Shown here: piece after piece, positions 17,732-26,746 of the stretch
Layout of the letters: every line of letters begins with the position of its first letter
Position numbering within the stretch: the stretch's first letter is position 1
From: Gammaproteobacteria bacterium HGW-Gammaproteobacteria-2
GTDB lineage: Bacteria > Pseudomonadota > Gammaproteobacteria > Xanthomonadales > Xanthomonadaceae
Length of the DNA: 64,000 nucleotides
Reading direction: 5' to 3'
Assembly (NCBI GenBank): GCA_002840015.1
Contig: PGZE01000021.1
Span: forward strand, 1 to 64,000
The notes under the pieces: generated by a model
What the model was told of the DNA's origin: nothing
Databases searched by the model: none
Seen by the model: only the letters and a program-made list of their open reading frames with translations
Translations under genes and position numbers: made by a program

Positions 17732-19525
17732 ATGCCGATGAGTCTGGGATTGATGTTGGCCGCACTGTTGGCGCTAGGCCTCGCTTGTCAGTGGCTGGCG
17801 TGGCGACTGAAGCTGCCGGCGATTTTGTTCCTGCTGGTTGCAGGCCTGATGCTTGGCCCGGCAACGGGCCTGCTTGATCCCGACGTACTGCTCGGTGATC
17901 TGCTGTTTCCGTTCGTTTCACTCGGCGTTGCCATCATCCTGTTCGAAGGCAGCCTGACCCTGCGCCTGGGCGAGATTCGTGGCCTTGGCCCGTCGATCCT
18001 GCGTCTGGTCAGCGTCGGCGCGTTGATCACCATGCTTGGTCTGGCGTGGGTAGTGCATGCGGTTGCGGATCTGTCATGGCCGCTGTCGCTGCTGTTTGGC
18101 GCGCTGTGCAGCGTGACTGGCCCTACCGTGATCGTGCCGATGCTGCGCTCGGTAAGGCCCAACGAGCGCATTGCCAACGTGCTGCGCTGGGAAGGCATCG
18201 TCATCGATCCGATCGGTGCATTGCTGGCGGTGCTGGTGTTTGAAGCCCTGGCTCTGGGCCACGGCCATCAAGGGGTGGCGGTTTTTGTGTGGACGGTGGC
18301 GCTCGGCAGTGGCATTGGTCTGGCCGCGGCCTTCGCACTGGCCTACGTGCTGCGCCATCACCTGCTGCCCGAATACCTGCACAACTACGCCACGTTGGCG
18401 CTGGTGTTACTGACCTTCACGCTGACCAATGCGTTTGCAGACGAATCCGGGCTACTGGCAGTGACCGTGATGGGAATGACTCTGGCCAATTTGCGCGGCC
18501 TGCACATGGAGGACATCCTCGACTTCAAGGAAAACCTCTCCACCCTGGTCATCTCGATGCTGTTCATCATACTGGCAGCGCGGCTGGATTGGCCAAGCCC
18601 ACAAGTGTTTGGTGCCGGCCTGCTGGTGCTGGCGGCGGCCATCCTGGTGGTGCGGCCGCTGGCAGTGCTGGTTTCGACGCTCGGCGGAAAGTTGACCTGG
18701 CCAGAGCGCGCGTTGATTGCGTGGATCGCGCCACGCGGCATCGTTGCCGCCTCGGTATCGGCCTTGTTTGCGCTCAAACTGGAGGAGCGCGGCATCGCTG
18801 ATGCGCAAATGCTGGTTACCCTTACCTTTCTGATCATCATTGGCACCGTGTTGATCCAGAGCGCGACCGCACGCCGGCTGGCGCTGCGCCTGGGCGTTGC
18901 TGAACCCGAACCGCGCGGTGTGTTGATCGTGGGCAGCTCTGTAGTCGCCCGTGGCCTTGCTGAAGTGCTGCACAAACTCGGCTTTGCGCCCTTGCTCGCT
19001 GACGATTCCTGGCCCGGCATCCGTGCCGCACGGATGGCCGGCTTGCGTACTTTTCACGGCAACCCGATATCCGAGCACGCTGATCGTCGCCTTGATCTGA
19101 TTGGTATCGGCTGGCTGCTTGCGCTGTCAACGCGGGTGGAAACCAACACCCTTGCCTGTATTCGCTACCAGCCCGAGTTCGGCCGCGACCACGTCTATCG
19201 GCTGCGTGTGCTGGCACCCGGTGAAGCACCAAAACAAGCGCAATCCAACGTATTGCAAGCGCCGGCACTGTTTGGCGATGCCATCACCCATGCACAGATG
19301 GAGCGCCGGATGAACGACGGCTGGTCACTGAAAACCACCCGTCTCACCGACACTTTCAGCTGGACCGATTTCACCGCACGCTGTTCGCGCACCCCGATGC
19401 TGCTGTTCGCAGTCACCGAACGCGGTCAATTGCGTTTTGAAACCGAGCACATGGCATTGCAGCCCAAGGCGGGCTGGACTGCCTGTGTGCTGGCACCGCC
19501 AGAGAACGGCAGCAACGCAAGCTGA
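17732..19525 (+). CDS. Cation/proton antiporter with C-terminal nucleotide-binding region
   Basis: A protein of about 597 residues. The N-terminal antiporter domain (residues 1-390) has LAALLALGLACQWLAWRLKLPAILFLLVAG, ILFEGSLTLRLGEI, GALCSVTGPTVIVPMLRSV, EGIVIDPIGALLAVLVFE (ion-binding Asp) and RALIAWIAPRGIVAASVSALF. The tail begins with a Rossmann-like strand (RGVLIVGSSVVARGLAEVLHKLGF) resembling a TrkA-N/RCK domain without a perfect glycine motif. It probably exchanges Na+ or K+ for protons under nucleotide control. It is unlike the preceding antiporter in sequence, so the two are not a recent duplication. A GTG at 17729 or an ATG at 17738 are alternative starts. Confidence 0.82.
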   Translation: MPMSLGLMLAALLALGLACQWLAWRLKLPAILFLLVAGLMLGPATGLLDPDVLLGDLLFPFVSLGVAIILFEGSLTLRLGEIRGLGPSILRLVSVGALITMLGLAWVVHAVADLSWPLSLLFGALCSVTGPTVIVPMLRSVRPNERIANVLRWEGIVIDPIGALLAVLVFEALALGHGHQGVAVFVWTVALGSGIGLAAAFALAYVLRHHLLPEYLHNYATLALVLLTFTLTNAFADESGLLAVTVMGMTLANLRGLHMEDILDFKENLSTLVISMLFIILAARLDWPSPQVFGAGLLVLAAAILVVRPLAVLVSTLGGKLTWPERALIAWIAPRGIVAASVSALFALKLEERGIADAQMLVTLTFLIIIGTVLIQSATARRLALRLGVAEPEPRGVLIVGSSVVARGLAEVLHKLGFAPLLADDSWPGIRAARMAGLRTFHGNPISEHADRRLDLIGIGWLLALSTRVETNTLACIRYQPEFGRDHVYRLRVLAPGEAPKQAQSNVLQAPALFGDAITHAQMERRMNDGWSLKTTRLTDTFSWTDFTARCSRTPMLLFAVTERGQLRFETEHMALQPKAGWTACVLAPPENGSNAS

Positions 19526-19528
19526 TTG

Positions 19529-19987
19529 CTACAGCGCGCGCTGCATGCGCAATGCGGCCGCGCCATCATCGTAATAGCCCGGCCGTTGACCAAGCACGCA
19601 ATAACCGGCGCGCTGGTACAAGGCAATGGCGGCAGTGTTGTCGGTGCGCACTTCCAGCCGCAGCCACTGACAGTCGCGATCACGCGCCGCCTGCTCGGCA
19701 TCGCGCAACAATTGCCCACCCAGACCCCGTCCGCGCGCACTACTGGCCACAATCAGTGAATATAAACGGGCGCTGTCGCTGCCGGTGCGAAAAAACAGCA
19801 GGCTGGCGCCGACCAGCGCATCGCCACATTGCGCCACCTGCATGCGCGCGCTGGTACTGTGCAGATGCCGGCGAAACTGGCGTGCCGTCATCCGGTCGCC
19901 GGGAAACTGCGCTTCCAGCGCCAGCAGCGCTGGCACGTCTCCGCTGCATGCGCGGCGCAATACGATGGCATCCTGTTGCAGTTTCAC
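19529..19987 (-). CDS. GNAT-family N-acetyltransferase (RimI-like)
   Basis: A 152-residue acetyl-CoA-dependent transferase. The acetyl-CoA-binding loop reads SSARGRGLGGQLLRDAEQAA; the last strands are LRLEVRTDNTAAIALYQRAGY followed by PGYYDDGAAALRM, as in RimI-like enzymes that acetylate protein N-termini or small amines. The substrate is not known. The GTG at 19987 is chosen because GGGAG lies just upstream at good spacing and the conserved fold begins there; an in-frame ATG at 20071 would add 28 non-conserved residues. It converges on the antiporter with three bases between stops. Confidence 0.82.
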   Translation of the reverse strand: MKLQQDAIVLRRACSGDVPALLALEAQFPGDRMTARQFRRHLHSTSARMQVAQCGDALVGASLLFFRTGSDSARLYSLIVASSARGRGLGGQLLRDAEQAARDRDCQWLRLEVRTDNTAAIALYQRAGYCVLGQRPGYYDDGAAALRMQRAL

Positions 19988-20213
19988 CGGTGCTCCCAAG
20001 CCATGGCCTTGAATCAGCACGCCATGGTAGAACGCTGCGCAGGTTTCGTCATGGTACCGGCGCAGCGTCACCTGCCATCACGAAAAGTGTCGCTGATGAT
20101 CGAGCGCTATCTGCTCGCCTTCCCGGCTGGCTTCATCTTCGAATCATCGTTTATTTGCGCGTGTACCCGGCGAACGATCTGTTCGTGTATTCATCCTGTT
20201 ATCGTTTGTCGCC

Positions 20214-21890
20214 ATGACCTCACTCAGCGCCATCGACCGCCGCGAATTGCTGTGGTTTTTTATCTTCGCGCTGCTGGTGCTCGCAGCCGGCTATGGCCTG
20301 CGCGATCCGTGGCCGGCCGATGAGCCACGCTTTGTGCTGGTAGCCAGGCAGATGGTGGAAAGCGGTGATTGGTGGTTTCCTCGGCGCGGTCAGGAGCTGT
20401 ATGCCGACAAGCCGCCGCTGTATTTCTGGTTGCTGGCGCTGGCCTACCAACTGATCGGCAGTTGGCGCTGGAGCTTCCTGCTGCCCTCGCTGCTGGCGGC
20501 ACTGGGCACGCTGGCGCTGACCTGGGACCTTGGCCGGCGGTTGTACACACCGCGTATCGGCTTGTGGGCCGCAGGTGCGGTACTGATCTGCGTGCAATTC
20601 GTGTATCAGGCCAAGCGCGCGCAGATCGATCCGACCGTGGTGTTTCTGATTACGTTGAGTCTGTGGGGCCTGTTGCAGCATCTGTTGCTCGGCCCGAACC
20701 GGCGTGCGTATCTGCTCGGCTGCTTCGCGGCAGGGCTTGGCGTCATCACCAAGGGGGTGGGTTTTCTGCCGCTACTGCTGATCCCGGCGTTTGTCGCGTT
20801 GCGCCGGCTGGGTTTTCACGGCATGGCCGATATTGCACGCGGTCGGGGCCGCTGGTGGCAGGGCATGGCGCTGTTCTTTGTCGCGATTGCACTGTGGTTG
20901 CTGCCGATGACCACGATGGCGCTGGCCGATGGTGATCCAGCGCACCGGCAATATCTGCATGAGCTGCTGTTCCGGCAAACCGCCACACGCTATGCCAATG
21001 CCTGGGGCCACCAGCAACCGTGGTGGTATTTCGCTCAAGTGATTGCCAGCAGTTGGCTGCCGTTCGCGCTGGCGCTGCCGTGGTTGCTCACACCCTGGAA
21101 GCAGGCGTGGCAGGCGCGCGATGCGCGGGTCTGGCTACCGTTGCTGTGGGGCATCGCGGTACTGCTGTTCTTCAGCCTCAGCGCCGGCAAGCGCGACATG
21201 TACATCCTGCCGGCATTGCCGGCATTTGCGTTGGCGGCTGCGCCGTATTTGCCGGCACTGAGCGAACGCGCCGGGCTGCGCCGGCTGCTGTTCGCCTTCG
21301 TGTTGCTGCTCGGCACGCTGTTGGCTGTGGGCGGTGCTGCCGCATTGTGGGGCGAACCACACTTCGAGCTGAAGATCGAGTCCGAGCGCGGCCTGCCGCC
21401 GGCCGCCGATGCGCTGTGGTGGTTGCTGCTGGCGCTGGGTGGCGGCGTGCTGGCAGTAGCGAGCGTATTTCGCGTACGCCGTGCACTAAGCGGCGTAATT
21501 ATCGGTCTCGGCGTGCTGTGGCTGGGCTATGGTCTGGGCGTACATCCGCTGCTCGACCCGCAAAACTCGGCCAGTGCGTTGATGCGCGGCGCGCGCGAAC
21601 TGGCCGGGCCGCAAACCGAGATCGGGTTGGTGTTGTGGAAAGAACAAAACCTGTTGCAGGCGGTCGGTCCGGTCACCGAGTTTGGTTTCAAACGCAGCCC
21701 CGAGCAACAGTTCGCCGCCGGGCTGGATTGGCTGCGTCAGCAGCCGGCGCAGCGCCGCTTGCTGGTGGCGCAGGCCGCGCTGCCCGCCTGCGCGATCACA
21801 ACGCAGGCCGACGCCGTGGGCGACGCCAACCGACGCCGTTACTGGCTACTGGATGCCGATGCCTTGGCTGCCTGCCTTGCGCAACCCTGA
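20214..21890 (+). CDS. ArnT-like integral membrane glycosyltransferase (GT83/PMT superfamily)
   Basis: A 558-residue polytopic membrane protein. It starts with one membrane helix followed by a periplasmic loop containing the acidic motif DPWPADEPRFVLVARQMVESGDWWFPRRG. The E-PR pattern and the KPPLYFWLLAL motif are hallmarks of ArnT-type undecaprenyl-sugar transferases. GKRDMYILPALPAFALAAAPYL is the second signature. About 12 helices follow with a small periplasmic C-terminal domain. Such enzymes transfer sugars from polyprenyl phosphate to lipid A or other envelope glycans. The acceptor here is unknown. Convergent with oleC, seven bases between stops. Confidence 0.82.
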   Translation: MTSLSAIDRRELLWFFIFALLVLAAGYGLRDPWPADEPRFVLVARQMVESGDWWFPRRGQELYADKPPLYFWLLALAYQLIGSWRWSFLLPSLLAALGTLALTWDLGRRLYTPRIGLWAAGAVLICVQFVYQAKRAQIDPTVVFLITLSLWGLLQHLLLGPNRRAYLLGCFAAGLGVITKGVGFLPLLLIPAFVALRRLGFHGMADIARGRGRWWQGMALFFVAIALWLLPMTTMALADGDPAHRQYLHELLFRQTATRYANAWGHQQPWWYFAQVIASSWLPFALALPWLLTPWKQAWQARDARVWLPLLWGIAVLLFFSLSAGKRDMYILPALPAFALAAAPYLPALSERAGLRRLLFAFVLLLGTLLAVGGAAALWGEPHFELKIESERGLPPAADALWWLLLALGGGVLAVASVFRVRRALSGVIIGLGVLWLGYGLGVHPLLDPQNSASALMRGARELAGPQTEIGLVLWKEQNLLQAVGPVTEFGFKRSPEQQFAAGLDWLRQQPAQRRLLVAQAALPACAITTQADAVGDANRRRYWLLDADALAACLAQP

Positions 21891-21897
21891 ATCACGA

Positions 21898-23550
21898 TCA
21901 ATCGCGCTGCGTGGCCACCCAGCGCGCCAGCGCCTCACGGCCGATCTTGGCGTTATGGCGAATATCCACCGGAAAGCGCGGATGAAAGACGATGCGCTGC
22001 ACCCGTGCAGTGTGGACATACTGACCACCCATCGCCAGTAATTCGGCGCGAATACGTGCCTGCGCGCTGCGCCCCAGGCGCGCAAGCAGCTCGACGCACA
22101 GCACCGGCTGTTGCGCGCCGGCATTGCCGATGCCGACCAGCGCCGTGCGCAGTACCTCGGGATGGATGTTGAACACCGGCTCGACCTGTTCGGTGTACAG
22201 CGGGCCATCGACACACTGCACACGCTGCGTCTTGCGGCCACAAAACCACAGCCGGCCGTCGCGGTCGAACCAGCCCAGATCACCCATGCGATGCACCACG
22301 CGTTCGCTGCCATCGGCCAGGCGCTCGCGGATCTTGGCCAGCGCCGTCGCCTCGGGGCGATTGAAATAGCTATCGGTGACACTGGGGCCGGCGACGGTGA
22401 TTTCACCGACTTCACCGGGCTGCACCGGCTGCACCTCGGACCAGTCGATGATCGCGTCGTCGCGAATGCAGATCAAACGCACCACGTTTGGCGGAACCGG
22501 CCGGCCGACGCAGGTACCGGAACCGGTTTCGGTTGCGGCGCGGGTCGCTTGCAACTCGCCGCCTTCAATCACCGCTACCGGCAGGCATTCGGTGGCACCG
22601 TAGGGCGTCCATAACCTGGCATCCTCCGGCAGCAATTCACGCAGCCGCGCCACCACCGCAGCCGGCACCGGCGCACCGGCCGACATCAGCCGCTTAAGCC
22701 CAGGCAAGGGCTGGCCATGGCGCGCCAACACCGCCATCAGCGCCGGTGAACCGAACAAGTCGGTCACCGCGAAGCGGGCAACCGCATCGTGCAATTTGCG
22801 TGGATCAGCGCGCGCCGGCCGGGTCGGATCCATGTCCGGGATCACGCTGGTGCTGCCCAGTGCCGGGTCGAACAAGGCAAACGGTGGGAAGGTGGGCAGG
22901 TTGACCGCACCCGGTGCAATCCCGAATGCGTCGCCCAGCATCTGGATCTGCGCGAGAAAATGGCGGTGCCGATAAACCACGCCCTTGGGCACGCCGGTGG
23001 ACCCGGAGGTAAACAGGATCGCAGCGACTTCGTCGGGCATGGTATCGGCCAGTTGCGGCCCGGCGCCAGCGCCCCAGCGCTCCAGCGTGGCAAGGCTCGG
23101 GCCGGCGAAGCCGAAACGCCCGACGCTCACACACTGCCGCACATGACCGCGCCCCCAGCCCAGCATGCGCCGCGCCCACTGCGCCAATGCGATGCCGATG
23201 AACGCCTGCGGTTGCGCCTCGCCCAGGCATTGCTTGAGTGCGTGGCGTTCGATGCCCGGGTCCACCAGCACCGGCACTGCGCCAGCCTTGAACAGGGCGA
23301 ACATCAGCGCGAAAAAATCCGCCCCCGGCCGCACCATCACTACCGCACGGGTGCCGCGCACGATGCCAATCCGCGCCAGTCCCGCCGCGATCGCATCGGA
23401 ACGCGCATCGAGTTCGCGATAACTCACTGCAAGGTTGTAGCGCGCAAGGCCGCCGCGTCCGCGCCGGCCCGGGCAGCGCAAGGCAATGGCATCGGGCTGC
23501 TGGCGCGCCATGCGCACCAGCGCAGCGGCGATGTTGGCGGGTTCGCGCAT
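21898..23550 (-). CDS. oleC: Olefin biosynthesis AMP-dependent beta-lactone synthetase OleC
   Basis: A 550-residue member of the acyl-CoA-synthetase superfamily that in the ole pathway converts a beta-hydroxy acid into a beta-lactone. Motifs include the phosphate loop AAILFTSGSTGVPKGVVYRH, the TPYGATECLPVAVI region, the aspartate in VHRMGDLGWFDRDGRLWFCGRK, and the C-terminal lysine in DIRHNAKIGREAL. The length and local sequence match OleC of Stenotrophomonas/Xanthomonas rather than a fatty-acyl-CoA ligase. It lies four bases after oleB on the same strand. Confidence 0.92.
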   Translation of the reverse strand: MREPANIAAALVRMARQQPDAIALRCPGRRGRGGLARYNLAVSYRELDARSDAIAAGLARIGIVRGTRAVVMVRPGADFFALMFALFKAGAVPVLVDPGIERHALKQCLGEAQPQAFIGIALAQWARRMLGWGRGHVRQCVSVGRFGFAGPSLATLERWGAGAGPQLADTMPDEVAAILFTSGSTGVPKGVVYRHRHFLAQIQMLGDAFGIAPGAVNLPTFPPFALFDPALGSTSVIPDMDPTRPARADPRKLHDAVARFAVTDLFGSPALMAVLARHGQPLPGLKRLMSAGAPVPAAVVARLRELLPEDARLWTPYGATECLPVAVIEGGELQATRAATETGSGTCVGRPVPPNVVRLICIRDDAIIDWSEVQPVQPGEVGEITVAGPSVTDSYFNRPEATALAKIRERLADGSERVVHRMGDLGWFDRDGRLWFCGRKTQRVQCVDGPLYTEQVEPVFNIHPEVLRTALVGIGNAGAQQPVLCVELLARLGRSAQARIRAELLAMGGQYVHTARVQRIVFHPRFPVDIRHNAKIGREALARWVATQRD

Positions 23551-23553
23551 CGC

Positions 23554-24425
23554 TTACAGCGGATGCTGATCGAGGAAGGCGCGCATCGCCGGCATCAGTG
23601 CCTCGGCTTCATCTTCCAGAATATAGTGCCCGCCTTGTGCAAAACGCTGCACCTGCGCCTGCGGCCATGCCTCGATGAATTGCTCCAGAAAGTGGTGATC
23701 AAACACGAAATCGCGCATGCCCCAAGCGATGAAGCAGGGGCGATCGGCGAACTGCGGCAACTGCTTGCCGCTGGCTTCGACCAGCGCCCAGGCCGGGTCA
23801 GCCGGCGACAGCGGAATATCCTGCACGAAGCGCAAGGTGGCGATGCGATTGGCCCAGGAGTTGTACGGTGACACCAATGCGCGGCGCTCGTCGGGTGCCA
23901 TGCGCCGGCGCACACCAAAGCGTGCGGCGCCCTGCGCAAATGCGTTGAAGCCACGAATCAGCAACGCGCCAATGGCGAGATCACGGCCCAGCTTGAGCTG
24001 CCACGGCAGGCGCTTTTTTGTCGGCATCAGGAACGCCGCAGTATTGAGCACAACCAGCCGGCGCACGGCGGCGGCATGTTGCAACGCCCAGCCAAACCCG
24101 ATCATGCCGCCCCAGTCGTGTACCACCAGGGTGATGTTGTCGCGCACGCCCAAATGCTGCAGCAACGCAGCCAGGTCCTCTACCCGCGATTGCAGGGTGT
24201 AACGATAGTGTGCGTCATCAGGCTTGTCGGACAGGCCCATGCCGACATGATCGGGCACGATGCAGCGATAACGATCGCGCAAGCCGAGCACCGCGTGGCG
24301 CCAGTAATAACTCCACGACGGATTGCCATGCAGCATCACCAGCACCCTTCGTCGAGATAATGCATGGCGATGCCGGGGCGAACGTCGAAGCGGTGGCTGT
24401 CAAACGGGTAGTTGGGATAGCTCAT
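23554..24425 (-). pseudogene. oleB: Beta-lactone decarboxylase OleB, frameshifted near the N-terminus
   Basis: OleB is an alpha/beta-hydrolase of the haloalkane-dehalogenase group that decarboxylates the OleC beta-lactone to a cis-olefin. The N-terminus is encoded from the ATG at 24425 (MSYPNYPFDSHRFDVRPG, then MHYLDEG) but that frame stops at 24336. The rest continues in another frame from about 24345: VLVMLHGNPSWSYYW, the nucleophile elbow VVHDWGGMIGFGWAL, and the final HYILEDE containing the catalytic histidine. The junction falls at the turn before the oxyanion HGNP motif, where homologues have a few more residues, so roughly ten bases appear to be missing. The ATG overlaps the methyltransferase stop (ATGA). 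Either the gene is broken or the sequence has an error there. Confidence 0.85.
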
Positions 24426-25684
24426 AAGGTCGTCGGCTTCGGGAAGTTTTCAACATTATCGGGCAGGCGCGCCTGCGGCACACTGCCGGGATGATGTTTG
24501 CGGTTGAAGCAGCTCAAGTAAAGCTCCAGTGTCGCCAGATCCTGCATCGGATAGGGCAACAACTCGGGGCTGTATTCGATGCGATCCTCGCTGCGGATGG
24601 CAACACGCCACGGCTCGAAATCCAGCGCGCGCAACTCTTGCTCGAAACCGGCAACGCTGATCGGATTGAGCTCCTGATACCACTGCCAGTATTGCGCCGG
24701 GCTGGCGAACTCACCGCTGCGATCGATGTAATCCGGCGTGGTGCCGAGCACCAGTTCGCGCAGGGCTTCAGGGGTTTTTTTCAGGTGAAAATGCGGCTCG
24801 GAGCTGAACTCGCCCAGATGATGGCCGAAGTTGCTGTAATACAGACCCGGATGCACAAACAGCAGGCCATCGGGCCGCAACACGCGGCGCATCTCGCGCA
24901 GCGCCTGCTGGTAGCCGCCGGCGATATGTTCCAGCGAGCCCCACGACAACACCACATCAAAACTGTCATCGGCAAACGGCAAGCGGTTGGCATCGGCTGC
25001 CATGAAGCGCAGCGCATCGGGTATCACATCGGCTGACAGACCATTGCTGCGCACGATCTCGGGCAATCGCGCAAAGCCACCAAACGGGTCGATGCCGATC
25101 AATTGCTCGGGCTGGCAGCGCAAAGCGACACCCAGGGCGGTGATGCCATCGCCACAGCCGACATCAAGCACCCGGCCACGCAGCAAGGACGAATTGCCCA
25201 GCATATAGTCGGTAATCACACTGGCGGCGTGATCGAAGTGACGGAAAAACCAGTCAGCATGGCCGCGATGCCAGCTCAATTGATCCAGCGCTGGTGTATT
25301 GTCGATAGCTGCGATTTGCCAGTGACCTTGCAGGCCAGCCGACAGTGCAGCAATCCCGGGATCAGCGAATTGCAGTTCCGCCGCTGCAATGAACACTTCG
25401 TGCATCGCCCGCTGACAATGCACACTGGCACGAACACGTTGCGCAACCATGCCATCGGCACACAGCCAGCGCGCCCGGTAGCGACCGCGCGGCAACCAGC
25501 CCACATGCACCTGCGCCAGCAGGTTGGATCGATATGTGGGCTGTTCGCAACCAGCATCGAACAACTCGATCCCGACATCGGGCGCGAACACCAGTGCCTC
25601 GTCAACATGCAAAAGCAGCTCCAGCACGCAGGCCTGCCCTGCAAGTGGCGTGGCGGGCAGGCTGGTGAATGATTCGATATGCAT
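24422..25684 (-). CDS. Class I SAM-dependent methyltransferase with an N-terminal beta-rich domain
   Basis: A 420-residue protein. Residues about 1-110 are beta-strand-rich and unidentified (resembling a Wzt-type sandwich in composition only). Residues about 140-280 form a methyltransferase: motif I GRVLDVGCGDGITALGVAL, AADANRLPFADDSFDVVLSWGSLEHI and MRRVLRPDGLLFVHPG, so it binds S-adenosylmethionine. A C-terminal region (YWQWYQELNPISVAGFEQELR) is of unknown role. It probably methylates a glycan or lipid, which is an inference from the domain mix and the neighbours. It overlaps oleB by four bases and may be co-translated with it. The start at 25684 is one of several candidates. Confidence 0.78.
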   Translation of the reverse strand: MHIESFTSLPATPLAGQACVLELLLHVDEALVFAPDVGIELFDAGCEQPTYRSNLLAQVHVGWLPRGRYRARWLCADGMVAQRVRASVHCQRAMHEVFIAAAELQFADPGIAALSAGLQGHWQIAAIDNTPALDQLSWHRGHADWFFRHFDHAASVITDYMLGNSSLLRGRVLDVGCGDGITALGVALRCQPEQLIGIDPFGGFARLPEIVRSNGLSADVIPDALRFMAADANRLPFADDSFDVVLSWGSLEHIAGGYQQALREMRRVLRPDGLLFVHPGLYYSNFGHHLGEFSSEPHFHLKKTPEALRELVLGTTPDYIDRSGEFASPAQYWQWYQELNPISVAGFEQELRALDFEPWRVAIRSEDRIEYSPELLPYPMQDLATLELYLSCFNRKHHPGSVPQARLPDNVENFPKPTTL

Positions 25685-25805
25685 GCGTGGATCGGCGACG
25701 GCATCGGGGGCAGCAGTGTAGCGCACAGCCTTTGACGACGCTGCGCTCGGCCCGCCTGCCGGCAGGTCGTCCACAAGGTGGGCCTACAGGGAGCGTTCAC
25801 CGCTT

Positions 25806-25894
25806 TCGTGGGAGCGCGCCCCAGATCAAGTCTGGGGCAGGCTCTGCGCGCGAAGTCCTTTCGCCAGTTCGTTCGCCGCAGGCCGGCTCCCACA
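25806..25894. repeat. REP-like extragenic palindromes
   Basis: GTGGGAGCGCGCCCCAGATC at the left faces GCCGGCTCCCACAAAAGC at the right, with internal palindromic arms. The same GTGGGAGC... CTCCCAC family occurs again at 39.5, 42.3 and 60.6 kb, each in an intergenic gap. Related fragments continue to about 25990. The 25685-26040 gap holds nothing else recognisable. Confidence 0.7.
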
Positions 25895-26040
25895 AAAGCA
25901 CTGGCTCACACCGGCGTGCAACACAGTTGCTCCAGGCAAGCGTTACCGATTGTCTGTGGGAGCCCACCCTGTGGGCGACATGTGGCGCTACACCGCGACG
26001 TGCTGATCAAGCGCTGCGTTACCACTCGCTGCGGTCGGCC

Positions 26041-26082
26041 ACACACAAAACCCGCCTTGCGGCGGGTCTTGAGTGTTGGCTG
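26041..26082 (-). terminator. Second copy of the terminator flanking tRNA-Gln
   Basis: On the minus strand CCCGCC, loop GCAA, GGCGGG, then TTTTGTGTGT. About 40 bases, including the last bases of a tRNA-like CCAGCCA end, match the terminator at 26262-26307. Between the two copies (26083-26261) there is no recognisable gene. Confidence 0.65.
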
Positions 26083-26261
26083 GTTGACCAGGGCTACGGC
26101 GGGCTATCCTGCCCGCCGCCCTGTCGGGCCATCGCCGCGTTGCGGCGATGTTCGCCTCCGGCATCCTGCCTTCGGCGTCGAACCGGCGTGATATCCATCC
26201 CTGCAATGTCAACGACAACGCTGCGTCTGAAACGAGGTCGAACTTACCCTCCCCCCAGCCA

Positions 26262-26292
26262 GACACACAAAACCCGCCTTGCGGCGGGTTTC
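26262..26292 (-). terminator. Rho-independent terminator after tRNA-Gln
   Basis: On the minus strand the stem CCCGCC with loop GCAA and GGCGGG is followed by TTTTGTGTGTC. It begins about a dozen bases after the tRNA CCA end and would end the rplM-rpsI-tRNA transcript. Confidence 0.75.
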
Positions 26293-26298
26293 GGGTGT

Positions 26299-26360
26299 TG
26301 GCTGGGGGACTAGGATTCGAACCTAGATAGGCAGAGTCAGAGTCTGCAGTCCTACCATTA
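26299..26360 (-). tRNA. tRNA-Gln (anticodon CTG), 5' truncated
   Basis: On the minus strand the sequence from the D-arm to the CCA end is present: anticodon stem-loop GCAGA-CTCTGAC-TCTGC (anticodon CTG at the centre), T-arm with GGTTCGAATCC, and the acceptor end CCCCCAGCCA. The first dozen bases of the tRNA (the 5' acceptor strand and first part of the D-arm, expected to begin TGGGGGA) are missing. Instead the sequence runs directly into the rpsI reading frame. As it stands this could not fold a complete acceptor stem. Sixty-two bases remain of about 74. Confidence 0.85.
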
Positions 26361-26746
26361 GTGGAGAACTGGGTCGCGCGGCGAGCCTTGCGCAGGCCGA
26401 CCTTCTTGCGCTCGACTTCGCGCGCATCACGGGTCATGAACCCGGCGCGGCGCAGCTCGGTCTTGAGTGTTTCATCGTACTCGACCAGTGCGCGGGAAAT
26501 GCCCAGACGAATGGCGCCAGCCTGGCCGGTAGTACCACCGCCGGTAACCGTAACCATGATGTCGAACTTTTCGGTCAACTTGGTCAGCTCCAACGGCTGG
26601 CGCACGATCATGCTCGCGGTTTCGCGACCAAAGAACGTATCAATCACGCGATCATTGACCACGATGTTGCCATTGCCCGGGCGCAGGAATACGCGCGCGG
26701 TGGAGGATTTGCGACGGCCGGTGCCGTAGAACTGCTGATTGACCAT
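26361..26746 (-). CDS. rpsI: 30S ribosomal protein S9, 3' end lost at a junction with tRNA-Gln
   Basis: S9 sits in the small-subunit head, and its C-terminal tail reaches the P-site tRNA. The sequence is canonical from [24 protein letters not shown] through [30 protein letters not shown] and [22 protein letters not shown]. Homologues end with FSKR and a stop. Here the frame passes from FS into tRNA-Gln DNA with no stop and reads on to 25988. The last two residues and the stop codon are therefore lost, together with the spacer and the tRNA 5' end. Since rpsI is essential and the arginine-rich tail matters, an assembly deletion is a strong possibility. It follows rplM by 89 bases. Confidence 0.9.

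Noticed and set aside
25680-26300. Possible insertion sequence or CRISPR in the repeat-rich gap
   Set aside because: No transposase frame or evenly spaced identical repeats; the elements are REP-like palindromes and duplicated terminators.
25988-26360. C-terminal extension of ribosomal protein S9 to 252 residues
   Set aside because: The extension is translated tRNA-Gln, terminator and intergenic repeat DNA; it follows a lost stop codon and is not a real domain.
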